DNA of 64,000 bases from Virgibacillus halotolerans (GTDB lineage: Bacteria; Bacillota; Bacilli; Bacillales; Amphibacillaceae). The notes beneath the pieces are model-generated. The model saw only the letters and a list, made by a program, of their open reading frames with translations. It was not told where the DNA came from and made no database searches. This document shows positions 35,591 to 45,085 of the stretch, in pieces. Position numbers and translations under genes: made by a program. The DNA lies in contig NZ_JAFBEA010000004.1 in NCBI RefSeq assembly GCF_016908515.1, positions 265,718 through 329,717 of the forward strand, in the 5' to 3' direction. Within the stretch, counting starts at the first letter, position 1; each line of letters begins with the position of its first letter.

Positions 35591-36766
35591 TTAACGAGGT
35601 ATATATTCAGACGGTTTCTCATTTATTATTCCGTAGCGATATAAGATCGCTTCAGAAATTCTGCGTGAAGCACACCCATCTCCATAAGGGTTTACTGCTT
35701 TAGCCATTTTTTCATATACATTATTATCAGTTAAAAGCTCCTTTGCAGTTTGATAGATCATTTCTTCTTCTGTACCAATTAATTTTAGCGTACCAGAATC
35801 AACCCCCTCTGGGCGTTCTGTTGTATCTCTTAATACTAATACTGGTACTCCCAAGGAGGGTGCTTCTTCTTGAACCCCCCCCGAATCTGTTAAAATTAAA
35901 TGCGACTTGTTTGCGAAATTATGAAAATCGATTACATCTAGAGGTTCTATAAGGTGAACTCTTGAATTATCTCCTAATATTTCATTAGCAAGCTCCCTAA
36001 CAACTGGGTTCATATGGACAGGATAAACTACCTGAATATCTGAATGATCATTAATCAATCTTTTAATAGCCCGAAAAATATTCTTCATCGGCTCTCCGAG
36101 GTTTTCACGCCTATGGGCGGTTAAAAGAATTAATTTGTCCTTACCGATCTTCTCAAGAATCTCATGTTTATAGTTTTCTTCAACAGTTGTTTTCAAAGCA
36201 TCAATTGCAGTGTTTCCCGTTATGAAAATAGTTTCTTCTTCCTTATCCTCAGCAAGCAAATTTTGTGCCGCCTTTTTCGTTGGAGATAAATGTAAATCAG
36301 CAAGCACACCTGTTAATTGACGATTCATCTCTTCAGGGTATGGGGAATATTTATCCCACGTACGCAAGCCGGCTTCTATATGCCCAACCGTTATTTGGTT
36401 ATAAAATGCTGCCAATCCCGCTACAAACGTAGTGGAAGTATCACCATGCACCAAAACAATATCGGGTTTTGTTTCTTTCATGATTCTATCTAGACCTACT
36501 AGACCTTTTGTTGTGATATCGATCAAAGTTTGGCGATCTTTCATCATATTTAAGTCATAATCCGGTTCAATGGCAAAAATGTCTAACACTTGATCAAGCA
36601 TCTCCCTATGCTGACCAGTAACTGTCACAATAGATTCGAAGTGTTCCGGTTGCTTTTCTAATTCCAACACTAACGGGGCCATCTTAATCGCTTCTGGTCT
36701 TGTTCCGAAGATCGTCATTACTTTAAGTTTACTTTTTACTGTCATATTTTTTTCAATTGAATTCAA
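35591..36766 (-). CDS. mnaA: UDP-N-acetylglucosamine 2-epimerase (non-hydrolysing)
   Basis: A 391-residue GT-B-like epimerase interconverting UDP-GlcNAc and UDP-ManNAc; the latter is the TagA donor. Family motifs: IFGTRPEAIKMAPL, VTGQHREMLDQVL, VHGDTSTTFVAGLAAFY, GHIEAGLRTWDKYSPYPEEMNRQL, LLTAHRRENLGEP and LTDSGGVQEEAPSLGVPVLVLRDTTERPEG. The start is TTG 36766, with AAGGAG 8 bases upstream. It has the full length of MnaA/WecB. It sits inside the WTA locus, like mnaA near tag genes in B. subtilis. Confidence 0.96.
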   Translation of the reverse strand: MNSIEKNMTVKSKLKVMTIFGTRPEAIKMAPLVLELEKQPEHFESIVTVTGQHREMLDQVLDIFAIEPDYDLNMMKDRQTLIDITTKGLVGLDRIMKETKPDIVLVHGDTSTTFVAGLAAFYNQITVGHIEAGLRTWDKYSPYPEEMNRQLTGVLADLHLSPTKKAAQNLLAEDKEEETIFITGNTAIDALKTTVEENYKHEILEKIGKDKLILLTAHRRENLGEPMKNIFRAIKRLINDHSDIQVVYPVHMNPVVRELANEILGDNSRVHLIEPLDVIDFHNFANKSHLILTDSGGVQEEAPSLGVPVLVLRDTTERPEGVDSGTLKLIGTEEEMIYQTAKELLTDNNVYEKMAKAVNPYGDGCASRRISEAILYRYGIINEKPSEYIPR

Positions 36767-36944
36767 TTTGTAATCTCCTTTTTATAATTTCTTAAAAATA
36801 TATTTATAGAAATTGAAATGCTATCCATACCCAGATTACATAAACAGCCGTACTCTAGAGACAATCGTTTATTCTCATACTTAAAAACTTCAATTAACGT
36901 TAAATTGATTCAAGGATGGAGTTCGTTATTTTCATTACAATATT

Positions 36945-38969
36945 TTAATCCATTAATCTTTTTGATATAAGATCCTTGTATACTAAATCATCGAGTTTGG
37001 ATAAGTACTCTTTATAATACCCGGTTTGGTAATGATTTGGCGAAAAACCTAAAGGGAAATTTTCATCACTGAAGTATTTATTTTTCGGCAATTGAATTAC
37101 TCTTGTTTTTGGTAATAACCTTAAAAATTCCGACTCTAAAATAGAAAATATTACATTATACTTTTTGATTTCTTCCAAACGTTTACCCTTAAACTCTATT
37201 AAATTTTCCTCTTTATCATAATATTTTTCAGACATCCTGGCCTTAGTTAGGATAATTTTATTTTCCGGAATATATTTTATTACTGATTCTGTGAATTTTT
37301 TGATTGCCGGTCTCCACATCTCCATAAAAACTTTAAAATCATTGTGATTAATAATTTCAACTTCGCCTTTATATTTATTTAAAAATAATTTACTGTTAGA
37401 TAACCTTGGAGTTACTGTAAGTATTGTACCGTTATTAAACCTCATTAAATCTAGTACCGCATCAGCATAAAAATCAATTATTAAGTACTCAGGATTAAGA
37501 TTTTGCAACTTCCTAAAAAAGTTCTTCTCACTATCGTCCTTAACTACATTTGCCTCGGATTTATTTAAATCACTCAAACTTTCATCTGGGAGTTCTATTG
37601 AAGGGGTAAATAAACCAATTGTTGACTTATGAAAGCTTGTTAAAACAACATCATACTTTTCCTTATAATCCGGATTGAAATAATGATTTGAATAAAAAGG
37701 CAATCGACTATAACATGAACCGTGTACTGCTATTTTCATTTGGTTAATAGGTCTTTTTTTATTAAAGCGAAATGATAGTGTCCCCTTTTGAGTTTCATAA
37801 AAACACATATCGAATTTATCATTTATACTGTATGTATTTGGTTCTACAATACTATCAACATTCAGGTTATTTTTATATACAATTCCTTGATCATCTTTTA
37901 CATCAAAATAAAAGTCATATATAACATCATCTTGCATATACAGTTCATTTAACTTTTCCTTTGAAATACCTGCACTTATGATGGCATCATACATATTCAA
38001 GGAATTCACTCCACCTTTTTCTGTATGTTGAATATCTAAATAAATAAATCCACTCATATAATTTGAATCGAATTTATCCAGTCTCGGAACCATATAAACA
38101 TTATTCACCGCTATATTTAATGGTAAATCCCGTACTTCTATTTTAATCATTACTTTTCCATCAAAAGTTAATTGTTTTACACCATTAGAAATCTCATTAG
38201 TCTTTTTCATTATACAAAGACCATCACTTGGATCCATATCAAATTGAATTTTTTCATAGCCTACAGTAAAAGTCTTACTAATTTGCTTATTCGCCGTTAT
38301 CGGTAATTTAATATCATGAAATTCTCCTTTAATAGTCATTATTGATTTGAATTTATCAAAATTAAGATATTTTATTAAGTCATTTGATTCAACTAGGAAC
38401 TGTACACTATAATCATTTTTGGTAACTAATTTAAGTTCTATTGCATTTTGGTTTAAATCCACATCATTAAAAAGAGGTTGTAAATATAACCTGACATCTA
38501 AGGTTCGAATGCTCTCTGATACTTCAAAACCTAATAATGCTTTATTATCATTAACTTTTATATTTTCTAGACTCAAATTAATATGGGGTTTAATTCTAAT
38601 TGATAAATTACCCTTTTGGTTTTTATAAGGTTGAAAATAGAGTACCTTATCTGAACTTATATATTTATCGAACCTAACTTTCGGCCAATTTTCCAAAGAC
38701 AAATATACTTCATTACCTTCATTGTTAACTAAGTATACATCAAACAAACTGTTTACCTTATTTAGTTTAAAAATCGGCTGTAGATCAATTTCCGAATAAA
38801 ATTGGTTGCCTTCATGTTCTAAGTTAAATGTATACTCACTTAAAAATTGTACACCAATATGAGTCTTTCTTTGCTTAAAAACAATATTTAATTCTTCATC
38901 AAAATAGCCACCAATTATCATTTTACAATTAAGGATATCAAATCTCGCTATAGTCACATCTATCTTCAA
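36945..38969 (-). CDS. DUF6270-like protein with N-terminal beta-rich region
   Basis: A 674-residue protein. Residues 1-395 look all-beta with repeated strand patterns (an SLEN-WPKVRFD region and YFQPYKNQKGNLSIRIKP), perhaps two or three beta-sandwich units. Residues 410-660 resemble DUF6270: AVHGSCYSRLPF near 415 (the G-S-C-x-S-R nucleophile-like block of an SGNH-related fold), LIIDFYADAVLDL and a late FSPNHYQTGYYKEYL. There is no signal peptide, so it is cytoplasmic. The TTG start has AAGGAG 8 bases upstream. It ends close to mnaA and follows the 791-residue CDP-glycerol-type protein by 13 bases, so the two form an operon. It may add or remove an acyl-type group on WTA; this is inference only. 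Confidence 0.6.
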   Translation of the reverse strand: MKIDVTIARFDILNCKMIIGGYFDEELNIVFKQRKTHIGVQFLSEYTFNLEHEGNQFYSEIDLQPIFKLNKVNSLFDVYLVNNEGNEVYLSLENWPKVRFDKYISSDKVLYFQPYKNQKGNLSIRIKPHINLSLENIKVNDNKALLGFEVSESIRTLDVRLYLQPLFNDVDLNQNAIELKLVTKNDYSVQFLVESNDLIKYLNFDKFKSIMTIKGEFHDIKLPITANKQISKTFTVGYEKIQFDMDPSDGLCIMKKTNEISNGVKQLTFDGKVMIKIEVRDLPLNIAVNNVYMVPRLDKFDSNYMSGFIYLDIQHTEKGGVNSLNMYDAIISAGISKEKLNELYMQDDVIYDFYFDVKDDQGIVYKNNLNVDSIVEPNTYSINDKFDMCFYETQKGTLSFRFNKKRPINQMKIAVHGSCYSRLPFYSNHYFNPDYKEKYDVVLTSFHKSTIGLFTPSIELPDESLSDLNKSEANVVKDDSEKNFFRKLQNLNPEYLIIDFYADAVLDLMRFNNGTILTVTPRLSNSKLFLNKYKGEVEIINHNDFKVFMEMWRPAIKKFTESVIKYIPENKIILTKARMSEKYYDKEENLIEFKGKRLEEIKKYNVIFSILESEFLRLLPKTRVIQLPKNKYFSDENFPLGFSPNHYQTGYYKEYLSKLDDLVYKDLISKRLMD

Positions 38970-38982
38970 TTATTGCACTCCT

Positions 38983-41358
38983 TTATAAAATTTTATCTTT
39001 TATCATGTAATTTACAATTCTCTCGGTGTTTTTATTATCATTAAATTGATTAATATCCAAATATTTCTTTGCGTATTCACTCTCTAATAAGTATTCATTA
39101 CTTATTGCATTTTTCACGTAATTAATTAATTGATCTGTATCGTAAGCTACTGGACCTGGTGCATTATTTTTATTTACTGGAGGAGTAGCGCCATAATTAT
39201 CTATTAAATATTCCTTATCTTCCCAATAGAAAATTGGATAAGCACCTCTATAGATTGAATCATAAATTGCTGAAGAAAAGTCGGTAATAAAAATCCTTGC
39301 TACTTTAAGAGCTTCAGAAGGATTTAAACCAAGTAGATGTCTATATTCAGGTAGACTCTCATATACATACTGGGAAAATTTATTGTGCGAAACAATCAAT
39401 AATTTATCTAATAAGCCGGCGCCTTCGAACTCTTTTATCACTTTGATTATAGATCTATAGTAGGACGTCTTTTCTATATCACCACTATAAATTAAGCCTT
39501 CTTCCCAATATCTGTATGTTGGCATATATACTATTTTATCACTTTTCAAGTCCAAGTTAGCATAATCAAATGTAGCTAATCCAGAGTATATAAGATCGAG
39601 ATCATCATAACCCATTTTATAAAATTCCTGTGCTTCTAATCTTGAACTAACTACATTTTTAAAGATATTATAGGCAGCATACTCCTTATAGAAAATTTTC
39701 CCAAGTGGATTTTCTACAGGTTTAGCAAACATTATACCATGTTGTAAAAATATTAATGGCACTTCTTTAAGTTTATCTGTGATCAAATTATTATAGATCC
39801 GGTCATTTATAACATGATTAGATAAATCGCTACTAATATAATAATCGGCATTAAAAATATTTAAGTAATGGCGATATGAGAACCTTGGTATGATGTCTTT
39901 TCCATGCTTCAGCTTCATGTTCTTGTACATATCACAATTCTTATCTAAAATAAAATAGTTTTTCGAAGTAGAATAGTTTTTTTCCTTTACCTTTTCAAAA
40001 ACACGAAATCCAGATTCATCAGCCTTTGATGCCTGTTTCTCAAAGTATAGATTTACATTATAGTTTTTATTTTTATAAAACTTATTCGAAACAAATTTAG
40101 CAATTTTAGCTTTTAATTTATTTAACTTTGAATACATCTTTGAATAAGGAACAATTGTATACATAACATTATTGTGAATGCTTGATCTTAAAACATGGAT
40201 TTTCTTTTTATTTTTTTTAGTCGAATATACCTTTGAAGGCTCTTTTCCATTGTTCATAGGGATATTGTGTAAAATAAATTTCTCATTACCTACAAATAAT
40301 GGGTAGTGCACTTTTGATTCAAGATCCATTTTTTTTACATTGATTTTAAAATATCCAAACTGTTTTATGAATTTAACTCTACTGAATGGTCTTTTGAATT
40401 TCGTAACCCTGTGATAAAAGTCTGAATTATATAAATAATCGTATTCACCATAAGAATTATAAGCATGATGAACAAACCTTCCAAATAAGTAGATGTTTTT
40501 TCCGAATGATATTGAACGAAGATAACTTTTATATTGAGTCACTTTTTGGGGAGTGCTTTTGGTTAAATATACTCCATACATTTTTAAATAAATATAATAT
40601 CTCGTTCTATTAACAATAATAACCCCTAATAAATTGTCATCTTTGAAATGCAAAAATTCAGCTTTTGAAAATAATTGTATTGTTTCACCTTTTTTTAATT
40701 TAGATAAGTCAACTATTTTATTTCTTTTATTATATTCTACTAATATTTTTAAATCCTTCTCATTAATTAAATCAAATAAGATCCCTTTTGAATTTGCCAC
40801 GATATCAAAAATTACCTTATTAAATATCAGTTTCATATTTTTCTTATCATATTTTATTATTAAATAATATTTACCATATTTACATATTGCCAATAATCCA
40901 TTATTTAACTTATCTGATTTATACTTAATATTGAAATTACTTTTTCGTGAACTTACCAAACCATCATATGTAAACATACTATTCTCAACATATAAATTTA
41001 ATGTTTGAATATCTACTTGCTCTATATTTATTAATTGTGTTCTTTTATTAACTTCGATTTCAAAGACACTTTTTGTTGTATCTGGCTTATCTGTCAAGAG
41101 ATAATTTAATAGACAATCTTTTATATATACAAATATTGACATGTCTTTTCCCGTATATTTTAATAAAACTTGATCTTCTAGCTTAATACTATCAAGCATT
41201 TCTTCCTTATTATTCGTTTGTTTTTTTAAAAGTACAGTATATGTTTTATTTAGATCTTTTATATAAAAAGTTATTTCATCTTTTGTTAAATCTACAACCT
41301 CTATTCCAGTATTATATATCATTAGATTTTTTGTCTCAATTTCTGTAACCAAATTCAT
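38983..41358 (-). CDS. Large CDP-glycerol glycerophosphotransferase family protein with novel N-terminal region
   Basis: A 791-residue protein. The C-terminal 380 residues match the CDP-glycerol transferase fold: LIFLQHGIMFAKPVENP (HG motif), YSGLATFDYANL, IVYMPTYRYWEEG, ARIFITDFSSAIYDSIYRGAYPIFYWED and APGPVAYDTDQLINYV. The first 400 residues are beta-rich, Lys/Tyr/Asn-rich and unlike the other CDP-glycerol enzymes here. They share the flavour of the N-terminal beta region of the next gene. HG(I) replaces HGT and Y-R-Y-W-E-E replaces W-R-D-D/E, so the transferred group may not be glycerol phosphate. ATG has GGGGTGA upstream. Base composition is very AT-rich. Confidence 0.75.
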   Translation of the reverse strand: MNLVTEIETKNLMIYNTGIEVVDLTKDEITFYIKDLNKTYTVLLKKQTNNKEEMLDSIKLEDQVLLKYTGKDMSIFVYIKDCLLNYLLTDKPDTTKSVFEIEVNKRTQLINIEQVDIQTLNLYVENSMFTYDGLVSSRKSNFNIKYKSDKLNNGLLAICKYGKYYLIIKYDKKNMKLIFNKVIFDIVANSKGILFDLINEKDLKILVEYNKRNKIVDLSKLKKGETIQLFSKAEFLHFKDDNLLGVIIVNRTRYYIYLKMYGVYLTKSTPQKVTQYKSYLRSISFGKNIYLFGRFVHHAYNSYGEYDYLYNSDFYHRVTKFKRPFSRVKFIKQFGYFKINVKKMDLESKVHYPLFVGNEKFILHNIPMNNGKEPSKVYSTKKNKKKIHVLRSSIHNNVMYTIVPYSKMYSKLNKLKAKIAKFVSNKFYKNKNYNVNLYFEKQASKADESGFRVFEKVKEKNYSTSKNYFILDKNCDMYKNMKLKHGKDIIPRFSYRHYLNIFNADYYISSDLSNHVINDRIYNNLITDKLKEVPLIFLQHGIMFAKPVENPLGKIFYKEYAAYNIFKNVVSSRLEAQEFYKMGYDDLDLIYSGLATFDYANLDLKSDKIVYMPTYRYWEEGLIYSGDIEKTSYYRSIIKVIKEFEGAGLLDKLLIVSHNKFSQYVYESLPEYRHLLGLNPSEALKVARIFITDFSSAIYDSIYRGAYPIFYWEDKEYLIDNYGATPPVNKNNAPGPVAYDTDQLINYVKNAISNEYLLESEYAKKYLDINQFNDNKNTERIVNYMIKDKIL

Positions 41359-41728
41359 TCATTTCACCCCAAGATTTCGATACGTAGTAAATTTGAACTA
41401 TCTTTTTATAAATAACTTTATTAATTATAGCAGAACTTCGACATTATTTGTACTAGATTTTACTTTTGCATCTAAATCTGTCCTCAGCTTTTCTACAATT
41501 TCTATAATTGTACGCCTCCTATTTTTTAGAAACGTTCGATGACGGTGCGCCGTTTAATATTGCTTTCCAGAATTTCGATCCTCAGACTGGCGCAGTATAT
41601 CTACAAAGATCTATTGTAACTTTTATTTTATAAATCTTTTGGCCTTTACCCTCATTGACTAAACAATCATTTTGATATGATAGATAGAAGGAGCGACTTA
41701 TACTTTAACATACACTACTCCTATTTTA
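41359..41728. other. Intergenic region with a possible gene remnant
   Basis: About 370 bases. On the minus strand AGGAGG near 41517 precedes a 27-codon frame (IEIVEKLRTDLDAKVKSSTN...) that lacks ATG, GTG or TTG at the right distance, and a short frame just upstream of it reads EILESNIKRRTVIERF before a stop. These look like pieces of a decayed gene, but no family is recognised. Confidence 0.35.
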
Positions 41729-42880
41729 TTAATTATACTCAACCTTCTCTTTATAGATTCGTTTCTCCCTACTATAGAGGTTTGCTATACTTGTTTTACT
41801 CCACTGTAAACCAGCATATAAGAGGTACGCTAAGATAAATACCATTGGTGTAAATATGATATTCCATACCAATGTTTCTTGTACATTCGATATTCCTAAT
41901 CGCTCAAGGATGATTGGAAATGATTTTAACAGAAATACATGTGCCACATATATCCCCACCGCATTTGCGCCAATTTTAGACATCATTGATTTTTTTCCTA
42001 TTTGACTATATTTTATGACCATCATGAATAGGATAATGGTTAATGGAACCGTAGATAAATAGTAATTTTCAGCATCACCATGAAATACCTTTAATGTAAG
42101 ATAGCCTTCAGCAATTTGCGATAAGGAAAAAACAGACAATAGTCCAATGTAAAGGAAAATCGGAATTTTATTTGCTGCGGCTTTCACTTCCTCCACATAG
42201 TTCCCAAATATTCCACCAAGTGCAGTATAAAACAAGCCAAAGAATAGCGCATCACGCGTATTTATACTTACCTCATGAAACGCTGAATAAGATTGTCCAA
42301 ACAATCCATAGATATTCAACCCTAGACTTATAACGAGTAAAATTGGCAGTAGCTTTGTTTTGGTAAAGATAAATAGAATGATCATTGACCAAATCAAAGC
42401 TAATAGAAACCATAAATGATACTGTGGTGATCCTGCTCCGTAGTAAAAGATATCCCATATATGAAAGCTTGCCACGTATTCTGTAAACATGGCTGTCAGT
42501 GCTTTGACTGTCTTTTCTGTTTCAATAAAATTTACTCCTAGTTGAAACAGAAAGTAAAAGATAAACCAGGCAAAATAAAGTTTAGTCAATTTTATGCTGT
42601 ACTTTTTAAAATAAGCTAACTGTTGCTTCGTAATTTGCTCATTTGAATGACCTTCTATTTTAGACTTAGCTTCGATGCTATTGATTTTTTGAACAAATAA
42701 ATAGCCGGATGCAACAAAAAAGAACGGCACTGCAAATCGTGCAAATGTATTAATAATAAAGTTGATATCATCACCATCTATCGATCCAACCTCAACACCG
42801 CTTACTGTTTTCGAATGAATTGCTACAACAGCAAATATCGCAAAGCATTTTACAAAGTCAATACTATAATTACGTTCCAT
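41729..42880 (-). CDS. Acyltransferase 3 family membrane protein (second)
   Basis: A 383-residue, roughly 10-helix acyltransferase. The first helix holds the likely catalytic His (VKCFAIFAVVAIHSKTVSG), followed by FARFAVPFFFVASGYLF and WFLLALIWS. MERNYSIDF at 42880 is chosen as start because GGAAGTGG precedes it and the 12 extra residues upstream do not fit the family. It is distinct from the enzyme at 31421. It ends about 1.2 kb from the OpuAC gene and is probably monocistronic. A polymer-acetylating role (WTA, peptidoglycan or polysaccharide) is inferred. Confidence 0.83.
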   Translation of the reverse strand: MERNYSIDFVKCFAIFAVVAIHSKTVSGVEVGSIDGDDINFIINTFARFAVPFFFVASGYLFVQKINSIEAKSKIEGHSNEQITKQQLAYFKKYSIKLTKLYFAWFIFYFLFQLGVNFIETEKTVKALTAMFTEYVASFHIWDIFYYGAGSPQYHLWFLLALIWSMIILFIFTKTKLLPILLVISLGLNIYGLFGQSYSAFHEVSINTRDALFFGLFYTALGGIFGNYVEEVKAAANKIPIFLYIGLLSVFSLSQIAEGYLTLKVFHGDAENYYLSTVPLTIILFMMVIKYSQIGKKSMMSKIGANAVGIYVAHVFLLKSFPIILERLGISNVQETLVWNIIFTPMVFILAYLLYAGLQWSKTSIANLYSREKRIYKEKVEYN

Positions 42881-43056
42881 TGCTTTACCACTTCCCTTGG
42901 TTGCCTGGCTAATCAATCATCCACGTTCATTTATCCTATTTAAATATCTTTATGCTCTTGTTGATATTTATTCGGTAAGAATATCATATTTAGTGGGTGG
43001 AGGAATGATTCAATTTTTTCCAGAGGAAGGGTTAAGGATACTGGACATCATAAATA

Positions 43057-43099
43057 AACACCCCAAAAGTTAGATTTAAACGCTAACCTTTGGGGTGCA
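43057..43099 (-). terminator. Terminator of the opuAC-like gene
   Basis: CACCCCAAAaGTTAG (43059-43073) pairs with CTAACcTTTGGGGTG (43083-43097) with one mismatch, 32 bases beyond the minus-strand stop; GTTTATTTATG follows. Confidence 0.82.
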
Positions 43100-43128
43100 G
43101 TACATTTAGGGCATCCCTTGTCATCCTT

Positions 43129-44031
43129 TTATTTAGTTGGCAAGTCTTCGATACTATCAATATCCATATATTCTGGTACAACAAAACCTTGTTGGGCACC
43201 TTCTAAATTAGGACCCAAATCATCGATCTCGTCTTTATATTGCTCATAGTAGGAAGCTGCACCCACTGGGAGCCAGGCGATTAACATTCCATCTACTTCG
43301 CCTTCGGAAAGTGATTCAAATGCGATCCCCATATCGAGTGGGGTCAATTCGACATTGTAGCCCAATTCCTCAAGAACAAGTGCAACAACATTTGTTGATG
43401 AAAGTTCTGTATCCCAGTTAACATAGGCCAGTTCGATTGTCTCATTATCGACTGGTTCAATCCCTTCCGTCCATGATTCAATTTTATCTGGATTATCTTC
43501 GATCCATTCTTCAGCTGCTTCGCGCGGTTCCACGTCCTCATCTTGTCCGAATTTCGCCATAACCTCATTCATGTCTTCTACTTCCCAGTGGAAGTTGTCT
43601 AAAAGCTGATAGGCTGACGGCTGCTCGTCCTTCAGACCTTGCCGAACCATCGTATGTATATTTTCAGATGCACCCAGCGTTTCTTTTGGATCCTCCAAGA
43701 ATTTCAAATCGTATTCGCTAAACATCCAGTGTGGTTGCCAAAGTGTAACAACGATCGGTTCTTCATTTTCAATCGCATTTTGCAATTCCGTAACCATTGC
43801 TGGTTCTGAACTTGGGGTTAGTTCTAGATCCAAATTGTATTCGTCAACTGTGTCTTGTGCGATATTCATTGTTCCAGATCCCGGCTCAATCCCAACGATT
43901 TCTGTGATTTTAGCTGCATCATTATTTTCTTTTTTCGCATTTTCATCGTCGGATTCTCCTTGACATCCCACTAAAACCAATAGAATACTTATACCTATAA
44001 ACGTTATCCATTTCTTCGGTAATGACGTCAT
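43129..44031 (-). CDS. Glycine betaine-binding lipoprotein (OpuAC-like)
   Basis: A 300-residue substrate-binding protein of the OpuA osmoprotectant importer. Lipobox LVGC (Cys about 23). The lobe order is that of Bacillus OpuAC, in which the EIVGIEPGSGTM block precedes LAYVNWDTELSSTNVV, the circular permutation relative to ProX. Trp residues in LWQPHWMF, YVNWDTE and IAWLPVG are those expected in the betaine cage. It ends VPEYMDIDSIEDLP. No opuAA or opuAB gene is adjacent, so it would have to serve a transporter encoded elsewhere. It suggests life at raised salinity. Confidence 0.9.
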   Translation of the reverse strand: MTSLPKKWITFIGISILLVLVGCQGESDDENAKKENNDAAKITEIVGIEPGSGTMNIAQDTVDEYNLDLELTPSSEPAMVTELQNAIENEEPIVVTLWQPHWMFSEYDLKFLEDPKETLGASENIHTMVRQGLKDEQPSAYQLLDNFHWEVEDMNEVMAKFGQDEDVEPREAAEEWIEDNPDKIESWTEGIEPVDNETIELAYVNWDTELSSTNVVALVLEELGYNVELTPLDMGIAFESLSEGEVDGMLIAWLPVGAASYYEQYKDEIDDLGPNLEGAQQGFVVPEYMDIDSIEDLPTK

Positions 44032-44330
44032 TGTGTTTGAAACATCCTTTCTATAATAGAAGATTTACATACACTGCTTTGCTTTGTACTAAATTGCGTG
44101 CCGAACTTTGTCGGTCAATAGTTAGTATGGTAATGCAGAACAAATGAAAGCGCAACGCTCATTATAGCCGTTTTCAGCCAATTTAATGGGTTTATGCTAA
44201 TCAAAGGGTCTCAAGGACATGAATCATCAGAATTCCGCCCGTGTTTGAATATTCAAGTAATATGTTTGTGCGATTTGCATATTCTTTAAAAGAAGGTGCG
44301 GTCATAATTAATAACCTGTATATAAGATCA
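44032..44330. other. Spacer between opuAC-like gene and first tasA gene
   Basis: About 300 bases upstream of the opuAC-like gene; presumably holds its promoter. No gene, RNA or clear operator was recognised. Confidence 0.45.
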
Positions 44331-44390
44331 AAGAAGCTACCGCGAGAGATCGTTTCAAATGACCTCCCAGGGTAGCTTCTTATTATTTTA
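44331..44390 (-). terminator. Terminator of the first tasA/camelysin gene
   Basis: AAGAAGCTACC (44332-44342) pairs with GGTAGCTTCTT (44372-44382), 11 bp perfect with a long inner loop. It is placed after the stop just as the equivalent hairpin is after the second copy, though with different stem sequence. Confidence 0.75.
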
Positions 44391-44391
44391 T

Positions 44392-44982
44392 TTACTTATC
44401 ATTCCCAGCCGCTTGTACCGCTGTAAATGTCCATTCCAATTCTAGTGAATCACCTTGGAATTGGTTTTGATCTTCATCATTGTCAAGGAAGTTAAATTTC
44501 ACAACCAGGTCATCTGCAGCTTCTCCTGCCGGTAAACCTTTTTCGCCCATCATTGGATAGAACACATGTTCATTCACCGCTTCTGGAGTCATTTCTTTCA
44601 ACTCTTTCAGCGTGGTCTCGTAAATCACTTCATCCATCTTGTCCGCATTATATAAAAATTCTACCTGAATATGCTTTCCGAAATCATCCGTGTTATCACC
44701 ATTGGCATCCGTGACATTGTAATTCGTATCCAAGGTTACCTTCTCAATATCCAGCGATCCACCGTTTCCTAATTCAAAGTCGCGTGTGACGGAATCACCT
44801 GGTTGCAACTCACCCACATCAATAATGGTTGTGGGATTAACGGAAAGATCCAGCGTTCCCGCAGCAAATGTATTGTTCGTTGTTTCACTGGAACTGAAAT
44901 AAGCGTACGTTCCTCCACCGATTAATGCTAAGCCTAGTGCCGCTGACATGACGCCCATGCCGATTTGTTTTTTAATACCCAT
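44392..44982 (-). CDS. TasA/camelysin (CalY) family fibre protein, copy A
   Basis: A 196-residue secreted protein. The signal segment MGIKKQIGMGVMSAALGLALIGGGTYAYFSSSE is of the SipW-dependent type (cleaved before AYFSS). Residues 34-190 form the camelysin/TasA beta domain: NTFAAGTLDLSVNP, DVGELQPGDSVTRDFELGNGGSLDIEKVTL and LELEWTFTAVQ. TasA proteins build extracellular matrix fibres. It differs from copy B (54995) at two residues (Val/Ile, Lys/Glu). It has its own site AAGGGGGAG and lies downstream of a PIG-L gene, separated by a terminator, away from sipW. It presumably relies on the SipW at 55620. Confidence 0.93.
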   Translation of the reverse strand: MGIKKQIGMGVMSAALGLALIGGGTYAYFSSSETTNNTFAAGTLDLSVNPTTIIDVGELQPGDSVTRDFELGNGGSLDIEKVTLDTNYNVTDANGDNTDDFGKHIQVEFLYNADKMDEVIYETTLKELKEMTPEAVNEHVFYPMMGEKGLPAGEAADDLVVKFNFLDNDEDQNQFQGDSLELEWTFTAVQAAGNDK

Positions 44983-45048
44983 TTTACTCCCCCTTATATA
45001 TTATTGAAGCCATTGAATCGCGTATTCATTCCAATTAGGAAGGAATCC

Positions 45049-45082
45049 TCTCCCTGTAACAATCTAGAACAGGGAGAGATTA
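45049..45082 (-). terminator. Terminator of the PIG-L deacetylase gene
   Basis: CTCTCCCTGT (45049-45058) pairs with ACAGGGAGAG (45070-45079), 10 bp perfect, seven bases beyond the stop; GATTCCTTCC follows on minus. Confidence 0.78.
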
Positions 45083-45085
45083 AAT

